A stretch of DNA of 64,000 nucleotides from Lactuca virosa (lineage: Eukaryota > Streptophyta > Magnoliopsida > Asterales > Asteraceae), in the NCBI GenBank assembly GCA_928212115.1, contig CAKMRJ010002223.1:304834502-304898501 (forward strand), read 5' to 3'. Below, piece by piece: positions 59,686-64,000 of the stretch; position 1 is the stretch's first letter; every line of letters begins with the position of its first letter. Both the position numbers and the translations under genes were made by a program. Under the pieces are notes generated by a model. It did not search any database. It saw only the letters and a program-made list of their open reading frames with translations, and was not told the origin of the DNA.

Positions 59686-62347
59686 TGAAACATCCCAAAA
59701 ATACGGTCCAAAATTTTCATTTTTAATCATTAATAAAAACCATAGTTATCAAACCATTCCATCAAAACATGAGTCAAAGTATTTCAAAACATTATTATCA
59801 GAGTTTCAAAATCAAAACATCAGAGTGAACATCCCAGGCTAAAACATCATGGTGTGTGCAATGCAGTCATCCCGAGCTCTTCCCTTTGCTACCGGAAGTA
59901 CCTGAAACCAAAACTGACAACTGTAAGCACGAAGCTTAGTGAGTTCCCCAACCTACCACATACCATACATATAAGCACATATACTAGGCCCCAGCCCCTA
60001 CATCGGGCCCCGCCCGACATCAGACTCTATTCATCATCGGGCCCCGCCCGGCATCAGGCCCCGCCCGGCATCAGGCCCCGCCTGGCATCTAGCCCTGATC
60101 GGTATATAGATCTGTTTCTCTTAGGCCTCGCCTGTCTCTGGGCCCCGCCCGCTATACACATGCAACAATATCATATAATCATACTAGCACATAAAGAAAA
60201 CATACTCTAAATATATTTCATGTCCTAAGGCCTCGCCTACTTGGGACCCGCCCCTGTCCAGCTACTGATGAGACATGGAACCCCGTCCATACTCAGCTAG
60301 TGATGAGATACGGGACCTCGCCCACACTCACCTCCCTACCAGACACATACAAGTATCACACAGACAACAGGTATAATCTATCATGCAAACATTCCTCGGG
60401 CTTGCCCCGACATCGAACCTTAGTCCGGAATAGCATACATATGAACCTTCCTCAGGCCCCGCCCGGCATCGGACCGAAATCCGGAAACATTCCTCGGGCT
60501 TACCCCGGCATCGGACCGAAGTCCGGAAACATACAATCAGACACATGCAAGAATTACAAAGACACCAAGCATACAAACATTCCTCAGGCTTGCCCCGACA
60601 TCAGACGGTAATCCGGAACATATAGCATAACTAATGCCAATGGCTAACCCCTGGGTCTTCCTACCATACATAAACTAAATGGTCTGGCATTGTGACCATA
60701 TACCCATACAAACAGTGAGGAGACTCATCTCGCACTGCTAAAGTCCCGCGGATAATCCTCTAACTGCTAACTGGCAATTCCCCGAACTGCTGCTCCTTCG
60801 GCTCCCCGAGCTATCAGTACCAAAATAACACTTAGTCAAAACCCAATAATCCTTACTTGCGGTGAAATGACCATTCCACCCCTAGCTTAACAAGATTTGC
60901 AACCAATGCCCAAAACTATCAAATCCATAAAAATCCATCAATGGCGCAATTTTCCAAATTGGGCCCAAACCCTTACATGGGCCTTTCCCCAAAGGCCAAT
61001 TACTTTTCTGAACCAATGATTTTCTGATGGCCCAAAAGTCCAAGCCCATTGGCCCAATCAAGGCCTAACTACATTGGGCCCACTAAGGCCCAATTCATCT
61101 TCCAAGGCCCAGCAAGGCAAGCCCAACCAGAAGTCCATTACTCTATAATCCTTAGTCCATTATGAGCTCAAACAAAAAGACAAGTCTAATACCAAGCTAG
61201 CCCACAATGAAAGAGTCCAAAACTTGCACAGGGGCTGTTCACGTCGTGAGCTCATCATGATCACGTTGTGAGGTCGTGGTTTCAGTCCATGAACTTCCTC
61301 GAATACGCACTCACGTCGTGAGGCTTCATTCCTCACGTCGTGAGTCCAGATCTGACCAAAAATGAGCATTAAGCTCTTAATCCATTAAGCCTTAACATGG
61401 GATAGTTTATAGGGTCTTCCTTGACCCCAAGGATCATAAAAATCGAAGCTTTCCAGTCACATATGTCCAGTACATGACTTAAACACCAACCAATATCAAA
61501 ATGAAGGAAAAAGGGCCAAGACTCAAACTTGGAGTCCAAAACCATGACCAAAGTCCATATCTAGAACATATAAGGCTTAAAGTACCACCATGATCCATAA
61601 AGTTGCCACCTTTATGAATTCCATGCATGCCAACCCACATTACAATCCATAAAATGCATGGAAACTTAGATCTAGCAAGCAGGGAAAGGAAAGGTATGAG
61701 CTTGAGGACTTACAAAGGTCCAAAAGCTCCACAACTAGCTGATGATGAAGCCAAGAAGCTAACCAATGCACCATCAATGATCTTTTTCTCCTTAATGAGC
61801 TTCAAAGCCTCCAAAATCTCTTGAATAACACCAAAATGACCAAGAATTTCAATGGGGGCTGAGATTAGGGTTTCTAGAGGTCTTAGGAGTGAAAGAGGCT
61901 GAGGACGAGCAACCCTAATCATCTCATACCTTTAAATACCCGGAAATTAGGGTTTTAGTGAGCCTTAAGTGAGCTTGGTCAACAAGTCAACGATCACCCA
62001 CCCGAACTACTCCAACTTCAAACGGCCATAACTTCTTCGTTTCAACTCTGTTTTTGACGTTCTTTATATCCACGGAAAGGTGGAGAGAAGCTCTACAGGT
62101 CTATCAACCTATCCTCACCTCAAAACCTTCCAAAAGAAAATCCAAAATTCATAAAGAGCTCGAACTGCCACTTTACCGATATACCGCTTGGCTCCAAGGC
62201 ACAACCCAAACCCCCGGATCACCTCAATTACATTTTCCGTACCTAAATGGGTCTAGATCTCTCTTTCCAAAGGCCCTAAGCCTTATGATTACCCATCTTC
62301 AGGCCACAGTCCCAAATTAGTAAAACGATTTGGAACAGGGAGTTACA
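59686..62347 (-). repeat. Element F 5' LTR
   Basis: It starts TGAAACATCCC and ends GGGAGTTACA. It contains minisatellites (60000-60150, 60385-60620), palindromes (about 61239-61344), a TATA-like TATTTAAAG on the minus strand (about 61936), and a single U3 module (about 62025-62075, cataacttcttcg and gacgttctttatatcc). It is the more complete of the two LTRs. Confidence 0.88.
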
Positions 62348-62918
62348 ACATACCTTTTAGTTGTTATAGCAAACATCTAGAATTCTCCTTTGTTGATCTC
62401 TTGGAAGCAAGCACCATAAGTGTCGTGCCTCTAATGGAATCACACCCAAGCTAGCAAGTGGAAAACTATAGAGAGAGAGAGAGAGGAGGAGAGAGCCAAT
62501 ATTTCATCCAAGGGTTTTAGAGTGGAGGGGTGGACGAAATCAAGGGCTAAGGAGTCCTTTATATAACTGAGGAATCTTGGTACCAAAGCTAGGGTTAAAG
62601 GGATATGCCCTAGATCCTTTGCTCGACGACCAAGCATCCCAAACCCCTTGTCCAAGGGGCCTTGGACAAAATCTCCTAGGGTTTCCCTAGAGATTTTCGT
62701 CCACCTCTTTCAAGGGGTTCTATAGCCTTCCTTTCCCAACTATTAATAAATAACAAAATAATCCTTGTACTTTTAATTAATCCATTTAATCCCAAAACTA
62801 GTTCCAATTAATTTGTTATTATAATTAAATAATATGATTTCTAATTAATATATTATTTTCATAACACATTAATAAATCATTTATTTAATTTATTATTCAC
62901 ATAATAATTTAATCTCTC

Positions 62919-62957
<39 letters not shown>

Positions 62958-63073
62958 ATCTCTAAAATCATCATGTCCAATTGCTAGGTTTGAGGGCAAC
63001 CCAAAAGGACTTTGCTACTATCAATTCAAGTATATACCAATTTTAGTTATGGGCTTAGACACCTAATCAAACA
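62348..63073 (-). repeat. Element E 5' LTR, right piece
   Basis: It matches 46698-47389, starting acataccttttagttgttat and ending CCTAATCAAACA. A long (ct)n microsatellite lies at about 62911-62955. Together with 53325-53394 it makes the 5' LTR of E. Confidence 0.88.
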
Positions 63074-63078
63074 TGTTA

Positions 63079-63449
63079 ATCTACTAAAGAAAAAGAGGCC
63101 CATAGGATCCAAATGGATTTTAAAAAGAAAATGGCATCCATATGGATCCATATTTTCTAAACAAACATAGTTTCTAAGGGATACTTGCAGCAAGAAGGTA
63201 TCGACTACCTCGATACCTATCCTCTAGTTTCTAGGATTATTTCTATTAGACTTATTATAGAAATCTCAACCTTAAAAGGATTGTATATTAATCAAAAAGA
63301 TGTGAAGACAACCTTTATAAAAGGGATATTTCAATAATGAGATTTATTTGGAGCAACATGAAGGTTTTTTTGAAATACTAAGACAAGAAAACAAAGTTTA
63401 TAGACTTATTAAATCCTTGTACGGTCTGAAACAAGCTCTCAAACAGTGA
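63079..63449 (+). pseudogene. pol: Copia element C: reverse transcriptase N-terminal part
   Basis: Broken plus-strand frames read LLKKKRPIGSKWILKRK, then VSRIISIRLIIEIST, INQKDVKTTFIKG and IYLEQHEGF, then ENKVYRLIKSLYGLKQALKQ. This is unmistakable copia RT, blocks 1 to 4, before the catalytic box. It continues the lead-in at 40500-40522, so the intervening 22.5 kb (D plus E with F) are insertions. It is cut at 63449 by LTR G, with the codon after LKQ now TGA. Confidence 0.85.
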
Positions 63450-64000
63450 TGTAACATCCAGTTTCAGGATGTTTTTGGTTTCGAGACAGTGAACCATAAT
63501 TTGATCGAGTAAAGGTCTTAGGCTTCAAGGGAATGAAGTTTATACCTTATTAGATGTTGATAACTTTGGTTAAATGATTTAATCCCTTGAATTGTGCTTT
63601 GAAGCCAAATGAAAAAAATGGGAAAAATGATATTTTGGACTATTTGCAGTATTGATGAATGAAGTTTAGTATTCATTAATTCAAAAACTAATTAGATAGA
63701 ATTGGGGGGCTTGTTATTACCTTTGTGTGCATATAAAGATAAATGAAAACAAATTTGAAATGAAGAAGGTATGATTGCTTAAAGTTGGATGGAATAAGCA
63801 AAAACCTGTCACCACTGCGCGGTGAGCTGTGTAGCCCAAACCCATAAAAATTAGGTTTTCCTCCGTATTTAAAGTTAATGTTCCATGTTTTAGGTCATTT
63901 CTCAGCCTCCATCACATCAATAGCTCCTTAGGAGCAAGCCCTAGCCTTTCTTTCACAAATTTGAGCCTCACCTCTCTTATCCCATCCATTTTAATTATTA
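63450..64000. repeat. Start of another gypsy-type LTR (G), incomplete in window
   Basis: It begins TGTAACATCCAG directly after the RT of C. Ends of this style (TGTAACATCC/GGATGTTACA) are shared by several LTRs here. A tcacc...ggtga inverted repeat lies near 63809 and a TATTTAAAG-like element near 63869. The element runs past the window, so its orientation and length are unknown. Confidence 0.55.

Larger units (their letters stand above)
53395..62347 (-). mobile_element. Element F: gag-only gypsy element inserted in the LTR of E
   Basis: The left (3') LTR is 53395-55791, lacking about the first 170 bp; the internal region is 55792-59685; the right (5') LTR is 59686-62347. The polypurine-tract complement actctcccccactt is at 55792 and the primer-site complement gctctgatacta at 59671-59682. 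A gag remnant is present (57590-58779). No RT or integrase is present, only about 1.8 kb of non-coding DNA after gag. The right junction (gttaca then acatacc) fits clean insertion; the left one was lost by deletion. Confidence 0.88.
46539..63073 (-). mobile_element. Element E: gag-only copia retrotransposon, split by element F
   Basis: The 3' LTR is 46539-47389, the internal region 47390-53324 and the 5' LTR 53325-53394 plus 62348-63073. The polypurine-tract complement tctcccacttgg follows the left LTR, and the primer-site complement (53312-53323) precedes the right one. A decayed copia gag (51194-51996) is the only coding remnant; no protease, integrase or RT is seen. The flanks agttg (left) and tgtta (right) match in three of five positions, a plausible degraded duplication. 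Confidence 0.88.

Overview
The window looks like transposon-dense intergenic DNA from a large dicot nuclear genome. Almost all of it can be assigned to LTR retrotransposons of the Ty3/gypsy (mostly chromovirus/Tekay-like) and Ty1/copia superfamilies, inserted into one another. I found no convincing host gene, RNA gene or CRISPR array. LTR style (TGTAACATCC-type ends, initiator-Met-tRNA primer sites TGGTATCAGAGC) recalls Asteraceae such as lettuce, but that is recollection and is not proven by the sequence. Letters A-I below are my own element names.

Layout. 1-2605: copia-type derivative H (minus strand), whose single complete LTR (256-1171) has internal sequence on both sides. 2611-31722: Tekay-like gypsy element A (minus strand) with 1.8-kb LTRs at both ends and a decayed gag-protease-RT-RNaseH-integrase-chromodomain polyprotein (4403-8870). 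A is split in its leader by a 20.3-kb tandem chain (9030-29376) of a non-autonomous gypsy-like element: six LTRs alternate with five short internal regions, and the whole chain is flanked by one 5-bp target duplication, CCAAA. 31723-32560: probable continuation of H. 32561-34567: 3' end and LTR of an Athila/Tat-like element (I). 34568-63449: remains of a plus-strand copia element C (gag knuckle, pre-integrase, integrase, RT start), cut apart by solo LTR B (34689-38401, TSD CCAGT, itself holding solo LTR B2 at 36006-38065, TSD TTCTT), by non-autonomous gypsy-like D (40523-46533, TSD AGTTG) and by gag-only copia E (46539-63073, minus), which is split by gag-only gypsy F (53395-62347, minus). 63450-64000: start of another LTR (G) inserted in the RT of C.

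What ties the region together is a shared non-coding architecture. In several families the U3 carries short odd-centred palindromes next to a TATA box. Three families also carry four diverged copies of a module of about 165 bp upstream of it. LTRs A, B, D, F and the chain carry family-specific minisatellites, and the leader just upstream of gag carries a conserved GTAGTA/TACTAC stem with different loops. The chain, D and (for gag-pol) F keep these signals while lacking pol. This fits elements mobilised in trans by an autonomous relative of A. It is inference from sequence alone.
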